A stretch of 64,000 bases of DNA from Gnetum montanum. Lineage: Eukaryota; Streptophyta; Gnetopsida; Gnetales; Gnetaceae. The stretch lies in the NCBI GenBank assembly GCA_015680685.1, contig MNCI01005245.1, positions 119,299-183,298 of the forward strand. The letters are read 5' to 3'. The position numbers and the translations under genes were made by a program. Under the pieces are notes generated by a model. The model searched no databases. It had not been told where the DNA came from and saw only the letters and a list, made by a program, of their open reading frames with translations. Below are positions 33,650-46,585 of this stretch, piece by piece (positions within the stretch are counted from its first letter, which is position 1; the number at the start of each line of letters is the position of its first letter).

Positions 33650-36481
33650 TGGAAGGAGGAGATCTGAAAAATGGAGCTAGCTTATTCTTGACGAGAGGTG
33701 TTAATGTTGTGGCTAGTTACTTGGAAGTCCAATAGAGAACCTTGTCAAGGTGTTTAAGTTATTGGACATTGACTAGAATGTGTTTTGCAAAACTTCTTAA
33801 GTGATAAATTATCATAGCCCTAGAAGAAAAATTTGAGTGGATGATGTAAGACCCTTTCCATAATGTCTAGAACTTAGTTCGTCATGTTACATGCATAGGA
33901 TTCCAATAGAGAACCTTGTCTCCTAGTTTGAATGTAACATTCCTGATCTATGCATCATCATGTTGTTTATTGCATTCCTTTTGTACTTCATTCATCATTA
34001 GAGCTACTCTTCGATTTTCATCTAGCATGTTAAGTATACAAGTCATTCTTTTTGTGCTAAATTAATGTCTAAGTCAAGTTCATAGGTAGTTGTGAGTGTA
34101 TAGAGTTAGGTCTGAATTGGAAGTTTGGGTAACTTTCTATACACTAACTCATAGGGAGAGAAGTCTATAGGAAGTATCCATGTTGAACAATATGTCCAAA
34201 GGGCATTTTTGAATTTGGTGTTCCAATCTTTTCTACATCTATTGATAGTATAAGTTAGAATTTATGTGATTTCCCTATTGGTTACCTCTACTTGACCATT
34301 GGCTTGAGGGTGATAGGGTGTTGTGAGTTTTTGTTGCACCCTTAAGCATTACATTGACATTTGAAAGCTAGCTCTTGTGAAATATGTTCCATTATCAAAA
34401 ATTTATGCTCTTGGTACATCAAACCTATTTACCACTTATCATTGAAAGAAATGAGCTGCAATGGTAGATGTATAATTAAAAATAGATGTAGCTTCAACCC
34501 ATTTGGTATAGTAGTAAACAACAACACTAATGTATGACTTCCCATTAGACATGGAAGTGATGGATCTTATGAAATCAATTTCACAAAGGTCGAAAGGCTC
34601 CAATGGTTGAATCCACTATTGGAGGGCCTTCCACTCTAGCTATCATTCCTCCATCTTGTTGACACCTCTTGTAAGAATGAAAGAAATAGTGAGTGTCCTT
34701 GAATATTGTTGGTCAAAATTATCCTACCATCAGGATCTTTGTAGCTATTCTATTTCTTATATAGTGGCCCCTACAAGGACCCTCATGAGTATTTTGGAGG
34801 ATTTTCAGTTCATCCACATTAGGTACACACCATCGTACTAGGCCATCAACATAAATCTTATAGATGTTGCGTTCAATCTCCATCTAATGTTTGAATAGTA
34901 AGGAAACTATTGTTTCTTCTTATGATCCCATTCAATAGGAGTCTCTTGTTTGAGTAGATATGAGAGGAACTAATCATATTAATTTGTGATGCTTGATGCA
35001 TGAACTTTGGTTACCTTAGCAAAAAGGAGTTATCTAAAAATTGATTATATAAGGGCTCTTCATCATCATTGTTATTCCATATTAATCAAGATAAAAGGTC
35101 TACAACTACATTCTTAGTCCCTTTTCTATTTACCATGGTGAGATCAAACTTCTTTAAGATCACCAATAATTGTATAATACAGGGGCTTACTATTGGCTTA
35201 TTCATAAGGAAATGGATTGCGTTATGATTAGTGAGCATAAAAATTAGATATCAAAGAGCAGAGTGCTTGAATGTTTCTAAGGCATACACCACTACCATAA
35301 GTTCTTTTTTTCATAGTGGTGTAATTGAGTTGCACATCCATAATGCTTCTTCTTGCACAATGGATATAGTACAAGCATCTTTAATAATCTATTTATGTTA
35401 ACACCACTTCTAATGTGTAGTTGGATGCATCTCCCATGATGTGAAATGGTTTGGACTAATTAGGGATGCATAGAATTGGAGTTCCTATAAGCTTCTACTT
35501 TAAGTGTTGAAATGCTTGTTTGCATTCTTTGGTCCATTCAAATGCTACATTTTCATTGGTAAGCTCTACTAGTAGCTTGGCAATTTTAGAGAAATTTTTA
35601 ATGAAAAGCCTATAGTAACCAGTATGACCAAGGAATGACCTCACATCTTTGATAGTTTAAGGTTTGTTTAGTTATTCTTTAGATGACCCTTATCTTTTCA
35701 AGGTCTATCTTAATTCCTTTCCCTGAAATTCTATGCCCTAAAATAATGTCATCTTGGATCATTAAGTGGCTTTTCTGCTAGTTGAGCCATAGGTTTGTCT
35801 TCACACATTGTTTTAGTACTTACTAAAGATGGTCCAATGCTTGTTCAAAGTCAGTGCCTTAGGTGGAGAATTCATTAATGAATACTTTCATATCATTGCT
35901 AATTTACTATTGAAAGATGCTTAGAATTAGTTAATTGAAAGTTGCAGGGGCATTACAGATGCCAAAGGACATCTTCTTGTAAGTGAAAGCCCCTAAGGAC
36001 TTGTAAAGGTTGTTTTGGCCTAGTCCTCTAGATAAATTTGTATTTGGTTGTACCTATTATGCTCATCTTGGAAATTGTAATAACTATTCCCTAAATTGTA
36101 TTTAACACCTAGTTCACAAATGGTAATAGAAAATGATCGTTGAGCATAGTCATGTTCAACAGCTTGAAGTCTATACAAACTCTTCATTGTTCTTCCTTCT
36201 TTGGCATAATGACTAGTGAACTTACCCATTTATGTTCACCACTGGATAGATGAATCCCACTTTGAAAAGCTTTTCAACTTCATTCCTTACAATTTGCTTT
36301 AATTTTGGATTCAACTTGATTTTGTTGCTGCCTCCTAGGTTTAACAATGGAGTTTATATAGATCTGATGGTAGCATATATGTGGATCTATTCCATTCAAT
36401 TGATCATATGACCAAGTAAAGGCTATTAGCCATTTTTTACTACTTGTAGTAGCTTCTCCTTTTGTTCATTAGTGAGGTTGA
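33650..36481 (-). pseudogene. pol of element D, C-terminal part (RT, RNase H, integrase)
   Basis: By position and pattern this is RT (about 36300-35480; the EYNQIQ-like YNQIQI near 36045), RNase H (35480-35100) and integrase (about 34820-33650) in minus order. It matches the blocks of E and H but is heavily eroded; few motifs remain in frame over more than 50 residues. It stops at 36481, where the LTR of E begins. Confidence 0.68.
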
Positions 36482-37320
36482 TGATGAGCGGCGAGATACC
36501 CCTATGCCCAACCATACAAATCACAAGTGTTCATGCGTGATCTAATCAAACTCAGCAGACCTTAAGTTTTTAAGTACATTAGTTCTAGGATGTGAAATCT
36601 AATCATGACAATCATTGTCTTCTCAACTACACTTGTGGACCTTAATTGTATGGTTAAGTGTAATTGAGGCACATGATTTTTATTATTTTGTATTTTATTT
36701 GTCTACGATTAAGAACAAGTTAAAACTTAATTTATGAACCAATTTAGCTAATCTAATTGCTAATTAATAACTTACTATCCTAACATAAGTATTCGATTCC
36801 ACTTTCCGTGCATATCTTGAACATGTATAACGCTGCTGGGTTACCAAATGTTAAGTGTTGCTAGGATTACCAAGTGTCATGTACATGCTTGAAGCGGTTG
36901 TACTTATGTGCTTAATTACTTTCTATTAATCGAACTAGCTTACTTTAACTTAATTACTTGGGAGCATTAACGAAAATTGCATAAAACATTAAATACATAA
37001 ATAAAATATTTAAACTAGCCAAGGTGTTGTAAGGTTTGATTAGAAATCTCATCTTTACACACTACCATGCTCAGGTACAATAGTGCTTGAATAAAGATCC
37101 ATACACTCAATGACTCCTGCTAGGGGCACTTTGGAAAATATTCTAACTTTGGATAAAAGAAACTACAAGAGCTTTGCTATACTATGACAAGAAATATCTG
37201 GAAACCATGTGCCCAAGTGCTATATTTATAGGCCAGCAGATACCCCATGATATTGGATATCTGACATAGCATGTTGGGTTGGATATCCAATATTGGAACC
37301 TTGCAAAATACGATTCATCA
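36482..37320 (-). repeat. 3' LTR of element E
   Basis: 839 bp. The promoter part (about 37230-37310) has TTGGATATCCAATATTGG-type palindromes. The purine tract CGTGGGGGTA (minus) adjoins at 37321. Confidence 0.85.
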
Positions 37321-38880
37321 TACCCCCACGATTGAATGAAAACTTGTCCTCGAGTGAGTAAGAAGAGGAACAAGTTCCTTACAAAATAGTGGGGAGGTAT
37401 GGGATTATTGACTGATATGAAAACTGACTTAAATGGAATAGACAGACGCCTAAGTGCCCAAGTGTATGAATTTACAATCTTTTACAAAATTGGGTGTTCA
37501 TGACAATAGAATTAAACACTTTGGATAAAACTTACATCCAACTCCTTTAGTAGCTAAAAGAGCGAGGGAGAAAATCCAATGATCATGAATGGTCCTTGTC
37601 ACATTGTGCTATTGCATCTTCCTTAGTGAAGATAGTCCCGCTTCCAATCCATGCTTAGTACTACAATCATAACAAAATTATGGATTAGTGTGCAATGTGT
37701 AACATATAGCTTTTAAGTATCTTGTCTTGTTGGTGGTTATACTTGGCTAGGTTGTGATTATGGTGGATTGATTTCTTTAATAGTGTTAGTGGGAAAATTG
37801 AAGAATAGGGTGAAATGGTTAAGTAGTCCATTAAATTCCAAAATTTCAAACATGATGAAATGCTTGAAGAGGGTTGAAGAATTCATAACAATAAAAAGAG
37901 GATGTCATTGAATAATGTTGTGAAGATGCACATAATTGGATATCATTGATGGGACATGCAACATGATTTGATTATGAGAATGTTTAAGAATAAAGGACTT
38001 AACTAACCCAACCAAAAGGTATGCAAGTGGATCCTCCTTGAAGCATGTACATGGCCTTTATTGCCCTTGCATAACTTCAAACTGAGGAATCCATGGACCC
38101 CAATGGATGATTAATGGTTACAGAAAGTTAAGTACAAAAACCTGGAAGAAACTACCAAGGAATTTTGACACATCAAACCAAGACATTGAACAAGAACATG
38201 AAACTAGCAGTGAGGTGAGACATGGAACACATAGATGGTTGAGAGAGAGTGAAATGGAGTTCCCAATTAAGGTCACATGAAGTCCCTTGTGAAATTTATG
38301 GTTAAATGACTTGATAAAATTCATCCTTAGTTCAAACAAAAACCAACCATGTTCAATGGCTTCACATTACCATTCTAAAACTAGTCCACCCCCCTGAGAC
38401 ACAAGAGTGCTCTCACAAAACAACCATTTTTCCTTATTGAAGAAGAAAAGAGAAGTAGAAAGTGAGAAAGGGCCTTTGTTAGAGGAGATCTTCAAGCATG
38501 GGTAACATGTCTTTCTAGTCTGATAACTAATGCTTGGAGCCCATTTATTTTATCTAAGGAATGTGCTTTGAATTCCCATCGTTGTGTTTTTTTTTGAAAT
38601 TGGAACCACACCATGCAAATACTTATTCAACTTCTTGTTATTGGTCAACATGGAATAGTAATACATTCATGAAAACACACATGTACCTAAGTAAGTAGAA
38701 AGGTACAAAGAGTACTAAGTTCGCTTGAAGTCACATCCTGTTCAAACCTTTGAATCCTTGCCAAATTTGAAAACTACCAAGGTCATAAGTTCATTAATAT
38801 TTTATTAATAAAAAAGAAACCTCACATTTCTAGAACAAGAAAAACTATAGAGTGTGTGGATGGGTGGATGTTTTGGGCTC
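37321..38880 (-). other. 3' noncoding region of element E
   Basis: Contains the family block that includes GGCCTTTGTTAGAG and GCATGGGTAACATGTCTTTC near 38470-38520, also found near 50280-50330 in H. No coding sequence. Confidence 0.5.
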
Positions 38881-41800
38881 ACTGCCTATTTTATGAAAAA
38901 GAAACCATGTCCTATAGGAAGTTTCCATATTGAGCAGTAGGCCTAGAGGGCATCGTTGACTTTTGTGTTGCAGTCTTTCCTATATTTGCTAACAGTTGTT
39001 GTTAGGATCTTTGTGATTTCTCTATTTGTAACCTTAGCTTAACGATTGACTTGGGGGTGGTAGGGTGTTGTTAGTTTATGTTTAACCCATAAGCGTTGCA
39101 TGAGTTTTTCAAAGGTAGTGCCTGTAAAGTGGGTTCCATTGTCAGATATTAATGCACATGGCATACCAAACTTATTTACAACATGTTGTTGTATAAACCG
39201 AGTAGTAGTAGAAGATGTACGGTTAGTGATGGTTATTGCTTCTATCCATTTCGTACAATAGTTAACATTGACTATGATGTATGCCTTTCCATTTGACATG
39301 GGCGTGATGGGACCCATGAAATCAATGCCCTAGATGTTGAAGGGTTCTAGTGGTTGGATCCACTATTGAGGTCTATCCATTTGAGAAGTCATTCCACCAT
39401 CTTGTTGGCAGTGTTCATAAGAGTGGACATATTGGTGAGGATCCCTAAAGATTATTGGTTAATAATATCCTACCATCTAGATTTTAATGGCCATGTGACT
39501 CCTAGCATAGTGGCCCCCACAAGGACCCTCATGAGCATCTTGGAGAACATGCAGTTGATTAGCATCAAGGACATACCAACAAACCAGGCCATCAGCACAC
39601 ACCTTGTAGAGGTGTTCATTAATCTCCAGGAAGCATTCTGTTGTTTCTTCCAATGGTCTAACCCTTGTGGCATCTCTTGAGTAAGAAGATAGGTGAGAAT
39701 GCCATCATACCATTTAGGCATAGTCAGCAATTGTTCAAATGTAGCCCCAGCAAAGAGAAGTTCATTAGAAAATAAATCAGATAGTGGGATTTCCTCCTCT
39801 TTGTTGTTCCATCGCAATTCAAACAAGTGATCAGTGATCAAATTCTCAATTCCCTTTCAATCTACCATTGTAAGATTGAATTTTTGTAAGATCACCAACC
39901 AGCATATGACACGAGGGCTTATCTTTGGCTTGTTCATGAGGAAGTGAATGGAAATATGGTTTGTGTGTACAAACACTTTGTATCCAAGCACATAATTCCT
40001 AAACTTCTCTAGAGAAAAATCCACTGTCATTAATTCTTTTTCTATGGTGGTGTAGTTTAGTTGTTCACCCACAATGCTTTGGCTTGCACAGTGGATGTAA
40101 TATGGACATTTTTTATCATCCAACTACGTAAGCACAACTTTCAAGGCATAATTTCATGCATCTGTCATAACATGCAATGGTTTGGACTAGTTGGATGCCT
40201 GTAGAATTTGAGTTTCTACAAGTTTCTCCTTCAGTTGTTGGAATGCTTTCCTTGTTAGCTCAACCAATGGTTTGGTGATCTTAGAGAAATTTTTCATGAA
40301 TCACCGATGGTAGCTAGTGTGTCCAAGGAATGACCTGACATCTTTTATAGTTTTCGATTGGCAAGTAATTCCTTAGATGACTCTTATTTTTCAGGGTTAA
40401 TCTCAATTCTTGCTTGCAAGATTTGGTGCCCCAATACAATGCCCTCTTGGATCATTAGATGACTCTTTTGCCAATTAAGCCACAAGTTTGTTTCCATAAA
40501 TCTTTTCAGTACTTGCTTAAGGTGGTCCAAGGCTTGCTTGAATGTAGCACCATAAGTGGAGAAGTCATCTATAAAGACCTTCACTTCACTATCAATTGGC
40601 TACTGAAAGATACTTAAGCCTAGTCATTGGAATGTAGTAGGAGCATTTCATAGACTAAAAGGCATCTTGCAGTATGCAAAGGTCCCCTAGGGACTCATGA
40701 ATGTTGTTTTGGCTTAGTCCTTTGGTGTGATTAGGATTTGGTTATAGCCACTATAACCATCCGAAAAACTATAATAGTAATGCCCAGATATGGTATCTAA
40801 CACCTAATCAATGAATGACAATGGAAAATGATCCTTGAATGTTGCCATATTCAATAACTGAAAATCAATGCAGAGCCACCATTTTCCATGTTTCTTTGGC
40901 ACAATCATGAGTAGACTAGCCCACTCACTATCTGCAATGGGATAGATAAACCTTGTCTTGAAAAGTTGTTTGATTTCCTCCTTGATGATCTACTTCTATT
41001 TAGGGTTCAATTACCTTCATGGTTGTCTCTTTGGCTTCATGGTCAGGTCAGTGTAGATACGATGCTAGTATATCTTAAGATCAATTCTTATGAGTTTAAG
41101 ATATGACCAACCATATTTAACAACATCTATTTATATTATGGAGCAAGAATTGCATTGAGTATTATTAGCTTCCCATTTTTTTAGAATGCATATTTCATGT
41201 TGGCAAGTAGAGTTTTTAATTCAAGGGGCTCTTGCTTGAAATTTTCAGGAATTTCCAACTCTTCCCAATAGCTGTTATCATTTGCATTATCAGAGAGTTG
41301 GTGATGAACTTGCTCTAGTTCATCCATGCCTATGACATAAGTGCATGTCAGGCTCTTAGTAGGTTCCATGCACATTGTGCTTCTTTTAGGATTAGTGGTC
41401 AGCCACTGGGTGCCCTCTTGTTTTGTGGCTACTATGTATAGATACCTTTGAATATCTACTTTAGGTACACACTACTTGCATGTAGAAATGGACGCTTGTT
41501 TAATGGACCAGAGTTTTTGCACATAATTACACCTTGTATTATTGTACATGATGCATGGAACTTACTTGTTCTTAATCTTTTTGAATGCATTTTCATTAGA
41601 TATCTCTAGGAAAAGATCTTTGATGCCCATTCTTGCATCAACACTACTTAGCCATGTCCTTCCCTTGATTATTGGGAAGTCCCCTTTATATTTCTCAACC
41701 TTGATTATTAGGAAATCAATAGGATAAGACCACCCATAGACAGTGGTCATAATGTCTTCCATGAGTCCCAACGAAACAGTAATGGATTGGTCTATCAACT

Positions 41801-41900
41801 CTAATCAAATATTGCTCTTCTTGAGGGACGACAAGTTCTAGAAAGTATACATATTATGAGAAATCAAATTCACACTGAAACCTAAATCTAGAAGAACTTT
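38880..41900 (-). pseudogene. pol of element E (protease, RT, RNase H, integrase)
   Basis: Protease near 41900-41560: active-site region LLDLGFSVNLIS (DLG where D-S/T-G is usual), then DFPIIKGRTWLSS. RT: EGIVLGHQILQARIEINPEK and FIDDFSTYG near 40580-40400, the catalytic DD kept. RNase H at 40123-39857: NYTTIEKELMTVDFSLEKFR and VHTNHIS. Integrase: near 39317-39039 NYCTKWIEA (first catalytic Asp replaced by Asn in VNVNY) and [11 protein letters not shown] with the second Asp kept. RT and integrase resemble the Athila/Tat branch of Ty3/gypsy. Frameshifts between blocks and stops make it inactive. Confidence 0.85.
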
Positions 41901-42249
41901 ACATGGTTCATTCTTAGCAATCTACAAATAAATAAGAGGACTTCCAAGATTAGCTAATTTCTTGAGAAGGTTGCCAGCCTGAATCCAATCAGATGCAACA
42001 TGAGTGAGCATAATAGTATGGATTCTAGATGGTATTTGGTTTGAAGGGGACTCAAAGGAATTAGATGTAAAGAGAGATGGAGGAGTAGGGTTGCCAACTG
42101 CATGTGTATGTGAGGGCTTAGGTGGATTGTTGGGTAGGAAAAAAGGTCTTTTCTGTGATCTGGTATCTAAACCACTCAGTTGATGAACCAGTTGTAGATT
42201 TACAGCCTTGGTGGCATTTTGTTGTTGCAGATGGGTTGGAAGTTCACCT

Positions 42250-42968
42250 TGCATAGATGAAGCAAGTGGTAGTTGTGTTAAGGGTGGATGAACACGTGCA
42301 AGAATAGGAGGAGAATAAGGATAAAAGGTGGTATCTCTCCTTGCATGTGAAGAATGAGTTTGATAATATTCGGGAGGGTTGTAGTGATGTTGGAAAGGAG
42401 AAACATGATTGGAAAAGTCACATGTAGATAGGGGTTGCTGAACATAATACCCATATGGATCAGATTGTTTGTAAGGGTATTACTGCCTTAGTAGTGGTAG
42501 TGCCCATAACTATGGTTGCTACCACTATTGATATTGCTCGTATGGTTGCAGTGGGGTTCCACTTGGATAATACTGTTGTTGCTGGTGGAACTACCTAGGA
42601 TTGCCTTGAAGATAAGGTAATCTTTTGGGTGTTTTCCTTTTTGCTAGTTATGAATTTAGAGCATACACCCTAGACTTTTGTAAGTGCAACATGATGGGGA
42701 AACATCCCTTAAGATGTTCATATTGGCAGATGTCACATCCACCATCATTATTTGATTTAGTTTTTGCAACTTCTTCTATTACAGTAATTTTTCCCTTACT
42801 CCTTTGATTGGCACGTTCAACTTCCTTTTGCCTCCTGTGATCATGATCACTACCTTGTTCTTTGGATTCTTCAGTAATTTTTAGGATAACTTGAAATCTA
42901 CTATTCATAGAGTCCCATAATTGATCTACCTTAGCCAAAATTTTAGAGATAAATTTTTGAAGTGGCAA
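42250..42968 (-). pseudogene. gag C-terminal part of element E
   Basis: Begins mid-protein at LPLQKFISKILAKVDQLWDS, then a Lys/Glu-rich linker, the short zinc knuckle CDICQYEHLKGCFPI near 42750-42700, and a Pro/Gln/Tyr-rich tail with MQGELPTHLQQQNATKAVN (42254), matching MQGELPTQPQQRNATSAVN of element H. The N-terminal ~450 residues expected from H are deleted. Confidence 0.82.
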
Positions 42969-42978
42969 GGTTTATCAG

Positions 42979-43765
42979 TGATGAGTGGCGAGATACCCCT
43001 ACACTCTACCATACGATGGTTATTCGTATGGTTGAGTGTAGGGGTACCTCACCACTCATTAGTATGGTTAAGTGTAACTGAGGCACATGATTTTTATTAT
43101 TTTATTTTTTATTTGTTTATAATTAAGAAAAAGTTAAAACTTAATTTATGAACCAATTTAGCTAATCTAATTGCTAATTAATAACTTACTGTCCTAACTT
43201 AAGTATCAGGTCCAACTTTCCATGCACATCTTGAACACGTATAACATTGTTGGGTTACCAAATGTTAAGCATTGCTAGGATTACCAAGTGTCATGCGCAT
43301 GCTCGAAGTGGTTGTACTTATGTGCTTAATTACTTTCTATTTAATCAAACTAGCTTACTTTAGCTTAATTACTTGGGAGAATTAAAGGAAATTGCATAAA
43401 ACATTAAATACATAAATAAAACATTTAAGTTAGCCAAGGTACTACAAGGTTTGATTAGAAAGCTCATCTTTATTATCGCACACATTGCCATGCTCAGGTA
43501 CAACAATGCTTGAATAAAGATCCATACACTCAATGACTTATGTTGGCAGTAGTTTGGAAAATATTCTAACTCTGGAGAAAGGAAACTGCAAGAGCTCTGC
43601 CATCCTATGACAAAAACTATCTAGAAATCGTATGCCCAAGTGCTATATTTATAGGCTGGCACATACCCCATGATATTGAATATCCGACATCGCATCTTGG
43701 GGCTTGATATCAGATATGTAACATTGTAGCTCCAATATCAGAGCCCTAAAAAATGCAATTTATCA
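42979..43765 (-). repeat. 5' LTR of element E with an inverted terminal duplication
   Basis: 787 bp. At 42981-43059 the LTR terminus is present twice, head to head. About 130 bases of normal LTR sequence next to the end have been replaced by the inverted copy; see the hairpin entry. Confidence 0.8.
42981..43059. repeat. Large hairpin made of inverted LTR ends
   Basis: Two 36-base arms (42981-43016 and 43024-43059) pair with three mismatches around a 7-base loop (TGGTTAT). Each arm is the terminal block of the LTR. The right arm joins the rest of the LTR in a GTATGGTTAAGTG region that is itself alike in both, a likely strand-switch point. Confidence 0.88.
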
Positions 43766-46257
43766 ATTGGCATTGATGATTATCAACATGTCATTATCAA
43801 GAAATACATATTGTAGAGTTGACGGTAAAGATTTGAATTCAAGCTACTCTTCTTTGAATTTATTAGAGATTTCCAACTCTTCCCAATTTAGTTCTAGTTG
43901 TTCCTATATTTTGTGTGGAAGAGTTAGTTTTAAATTTTCTCCATTTTGTCCATCTTATCAATATTCACGCTTGCATGGATTTCAACTAGTTTCATGCATA
44001 TTATTGAGCTAGAGCTATTATAAGTGGAATGAGAGTGAGCTCATAGAGTGGTTGCTTTATGATATTCAGGGGGATAATAGTGATGGGTAAAAGAAGCATG
44101 GCTTGTAGAGCCACCAAAAGATACATGTTGTTGGACATGATATACATATGGATGTAGTTGACAGTAAGGATATTATTGCCTTAGTGGTAGCATCCCCCAT
44201 GACTATGGGGTGTTCCATTAATGATACTGATTTGAGGTTGAGATGGTAATCTGCTAGGATAATACTTTTATTGATGGAATTATTGTTGATAATTGCCTTG
44301 TGGATAAGGTAATCTCCTGGGTTGCATTTTTGCGAACCTTGGGTTCAAGGCATAAAACCCATATTGTTGCAAATGTAATAGTACATGACAACATTTCCTA
44401 GGATGTTCATATTGGTAGATTTCACATCATTATTTCTCTGTTTCATAATTTGCAATATCATTAATTGCTATAGCTTTATCTTTCTACTAATAGTAGTCAT
44501 TTCTTGTATCCTTTATTCTCCTTCTTTTTCTATCTTAGTTCTCCTATTCTATTTTCACTTCTACTATTCTAAAAGTATTTTGGAACTTCTCATTTAAGAA
44601 ATCCTACATTTTATCCAAATTAACCAATATCTTTGTAACAAATTTTTGGATCAGCAAGGTTTTCCTGTATAGCACTTCTTTTAGTAATGCTTCTTCCTTA
44701 GGATCATAGAAATATACCTTTCTTTTACGAATGAAGGAGTCTCGTTGTATTTCTCTACACTTTCTCACCTTTTAAGTTCTTCATTTTTAGCCACTTGATC
44801 AATAATCCTTTAAATTCAATGGACCCTCATCTTTGACAATCTCCCTTGGGCAATAACCCTAAGAGTCTATGTGATTTTGTTTCTAAGCCCATCTATCATA
44901 TGATGAAGCTATCCCCTTTGAGAGAAACCATGGCCTTGGCATTAATGCAATAGATAGTAATACTTTCTGAAGGCTGCATCAAGGGATTCATGATTGCCTT
45001 ATTTCCATATTTTTATTTGTTTCCTCAAGCTAGACACTGTAGAGTACATTTGATATTTATTATTGAATAGCTCCAATATTTTACTTCATCTATAGATAGA
45101 TTCTGACTCCTAAATTGGTGCCAACTTTCACCTACTTTGATGAGTGTCCTAGGAAATAGTTTGAGTTTTTTCCACTCATTCTGAATGTTCCGCAAGAAAT
45201 AGGCATCATGGAAGGTTTGTAAATGATGTTGTGGATTAGTGTTATAATCTCCATCAAACTTAGAAATATTTTTCAAATTAAGTCATTTGATTTGACTATC
45301 CTTTTAATGCCTGGTGGGAATATAAACTACCTTTGAAATATTTATCATACTTCTCATAGTTTTTAGTGGCTCATCATAGTCATAATATTCATGGTGGGCC
45401 CTATCATGGTCATGTCTCCTATGATGTTGCCTGCTATGCCCTCTTTCCTGATGGTGTCCCTCCTCTTCTTATTACTATTTATTATCTCTCCTTCCATTTC
45501 TACAATGGGGTCTTTTGTCATCTTTGGCTCAGTCTTGATCATTTCTCCTTTTATCTCGATCACATTTCTCCCTATCAAAGTTTAATAATAAGGAGCATAG
45601 TAACAGTGGAGGACTAGGAGAGTAATGTTAGCTTGTCCTTCTCCTTTGGCCCCTTAGTTGTTCTATTGGTGAACGAATGGGGGGCCTTGGCCTTGAAGTT
45701 CCCCTAGTTTTGGAACTAATCCTTCCCTCATCTTGGTTGCTTGCCAAGGTTGAATGTAACCATTAATGAGCTATGTCATCCTCATCAAAGGAAGGAGGAC
45801 TTGGGCATTGGAATTGTCCTAATGAAAATTCTAGGTCCTCCTTCTTTGATTATAAAAATAGTGAGATTAGGACCTTTTTGGCCTTGGAAGCTTCATGGTA
45901 TGTCTCCATGAGTTTATCTTTTTAGAGTTAGGGCTTTTCTGGTTGATAGTCCCTAGAGAGGTGTTCCTTCATTTGGTAATCTGGGGCTATTGGTTCAAGC
46001 CTCAGCCTCATTAGAGCTACCATGAACATTAAAGGATTGGAATAATTACCGGGCAACACAACATTACTCTCTCAGTCTTTCCAACATAGTTGTTCATCCT
46101 AATGGAGAATGAAAGTGAAGTTTGGATAATAGGGATACAAATATGCATAAACAACCTTTAGTTGTTGAGGTATCTCATCAACATTTCTTCTACGTTTGTC
46201 TTCTTACTGGTTAAAATCATCAACAAGTGGTGAATCAACCCTATGAGAAGATGACAT
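43766..46257 (-). pseudogene. gag and start of pol linker of element D
   Basis: Start MSSSHRVDSPLVDDF at 46257, then an early stop. The Gag core near 45276-45025 reads ISKFDGDYNTNPQHHLQTFH and LKLFPRTLIKVGESW. The knuckle region near 44430-44380 is eroded to YQYEHPRKCC, followed by LHLQQYGFYALNPRF. From about 43950 to 43766 the pol linker (LEFKSLPSTLQYVFL) runs up to the E insertion. The protease part is largely lost between about 44200 and 43960. Confidence 0.78.
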
Positions 46258-46390
46258 CTTTAGTTTGCTCAAATGTAGTGTGCCTTGATAAAATATTATT
46301 ATTTTTCTAAAATATAATGCACTATATTTTTATAATGATATTTTATGATTTCACTATCTAAAAACACTTAGCACAAATAGCTAAATGAAA

Positions 46391-46408
46391 TCCCTAGTAA
46401 TAGTGCCA
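46391..46408 (-). other. Primer binding site of element D (decayed tRNA-Asp type)
   Basis: TGGCACTATTACTAGGGA on minus, one base from the LTR end at 46410. It keeps TGGC...TT.C..GGGA of the tRNA-Asp site. Confidence 0.7.
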
Positions 46409-46409
46409 A

Positions 46410-46585
46410 TGATGAATAGCAGGTATTTACTACACCCAACCATACAAATCAATAGTCTATATGCATGATCAAGTCGAATTATGCAAACTCTTTTTACTTA
46501 AGTGATTGATGAGTGATGGAGTAATCCAACATCCAACCATACAAGTCACAAGTGTTCATGCACAACCAAATCATAATTTGTGGAC
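46410..46585 (-). repeat. Two truncated LTR ends in tandem
   Basis: 46410-46505 is the terminal ~96 bp of the 5' LTR of D (TGATGAATAGCAGG...). A second LTR terminus (TGATGAGTGATGG...) starts at 46507 and is cut off at about 46585, where the JmjC remnant begins. The rest of both LTRs is missing, probably by deletion or nested insertion. Confidence 0.68.

Larger units (their letters stand above)
36482..43765 (-). mobile_element. Ty3/gypsy element E, inserted in pol of element D
   Basis: LTRs 43765-42979 (5') and 37320-36482 (3') in minus orientation. Flanks GTTGA (36477-36481) and ATTGG (43766-43770) look like a 5-bp target duplication of GTTGG-type with two G/A changes. Removing E rejoins the D pol linker with normal spacing. 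Between the 5' LTR and gag there is no PBS and no Gag N-terminus: a deletion of over 1 kb starts right at the LTR end. Pol is complete in order but has frameshifts. No accessory ORF is present between integrase and the 3' LTR (only about 1.55 kb there). Confidence 0.85.
27747..46505 (-). mobile_element. Ty3/gypsy element D, with accessory ORF, split by element E
   Basis: Order read on minus: 5' LTR remnant (46505-46410), PBS (46408-46391), gag (46257-43970), pol linker (about 43950-43766), [element E 43765-36482], rest of pol (36481-33650), 3' noncoding, internal promoter-like block, accessory coiled-coil ORF (31700-28830), 3' LTR (28625-27747). Joining 43766 to 36481 across E restores the same spacing in the pol linker as in element H. 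The gene order places the accessory ORF between integrase and the 3' LTR. All coding parts are badly eroded. Confidence 0.82.

Noticed and set aside
46410-46585. Functional promoter of the JmjC gene
   Set aside because: These are two truncated LTR ends; the JmjC remnant starts mid-protein and is broken.
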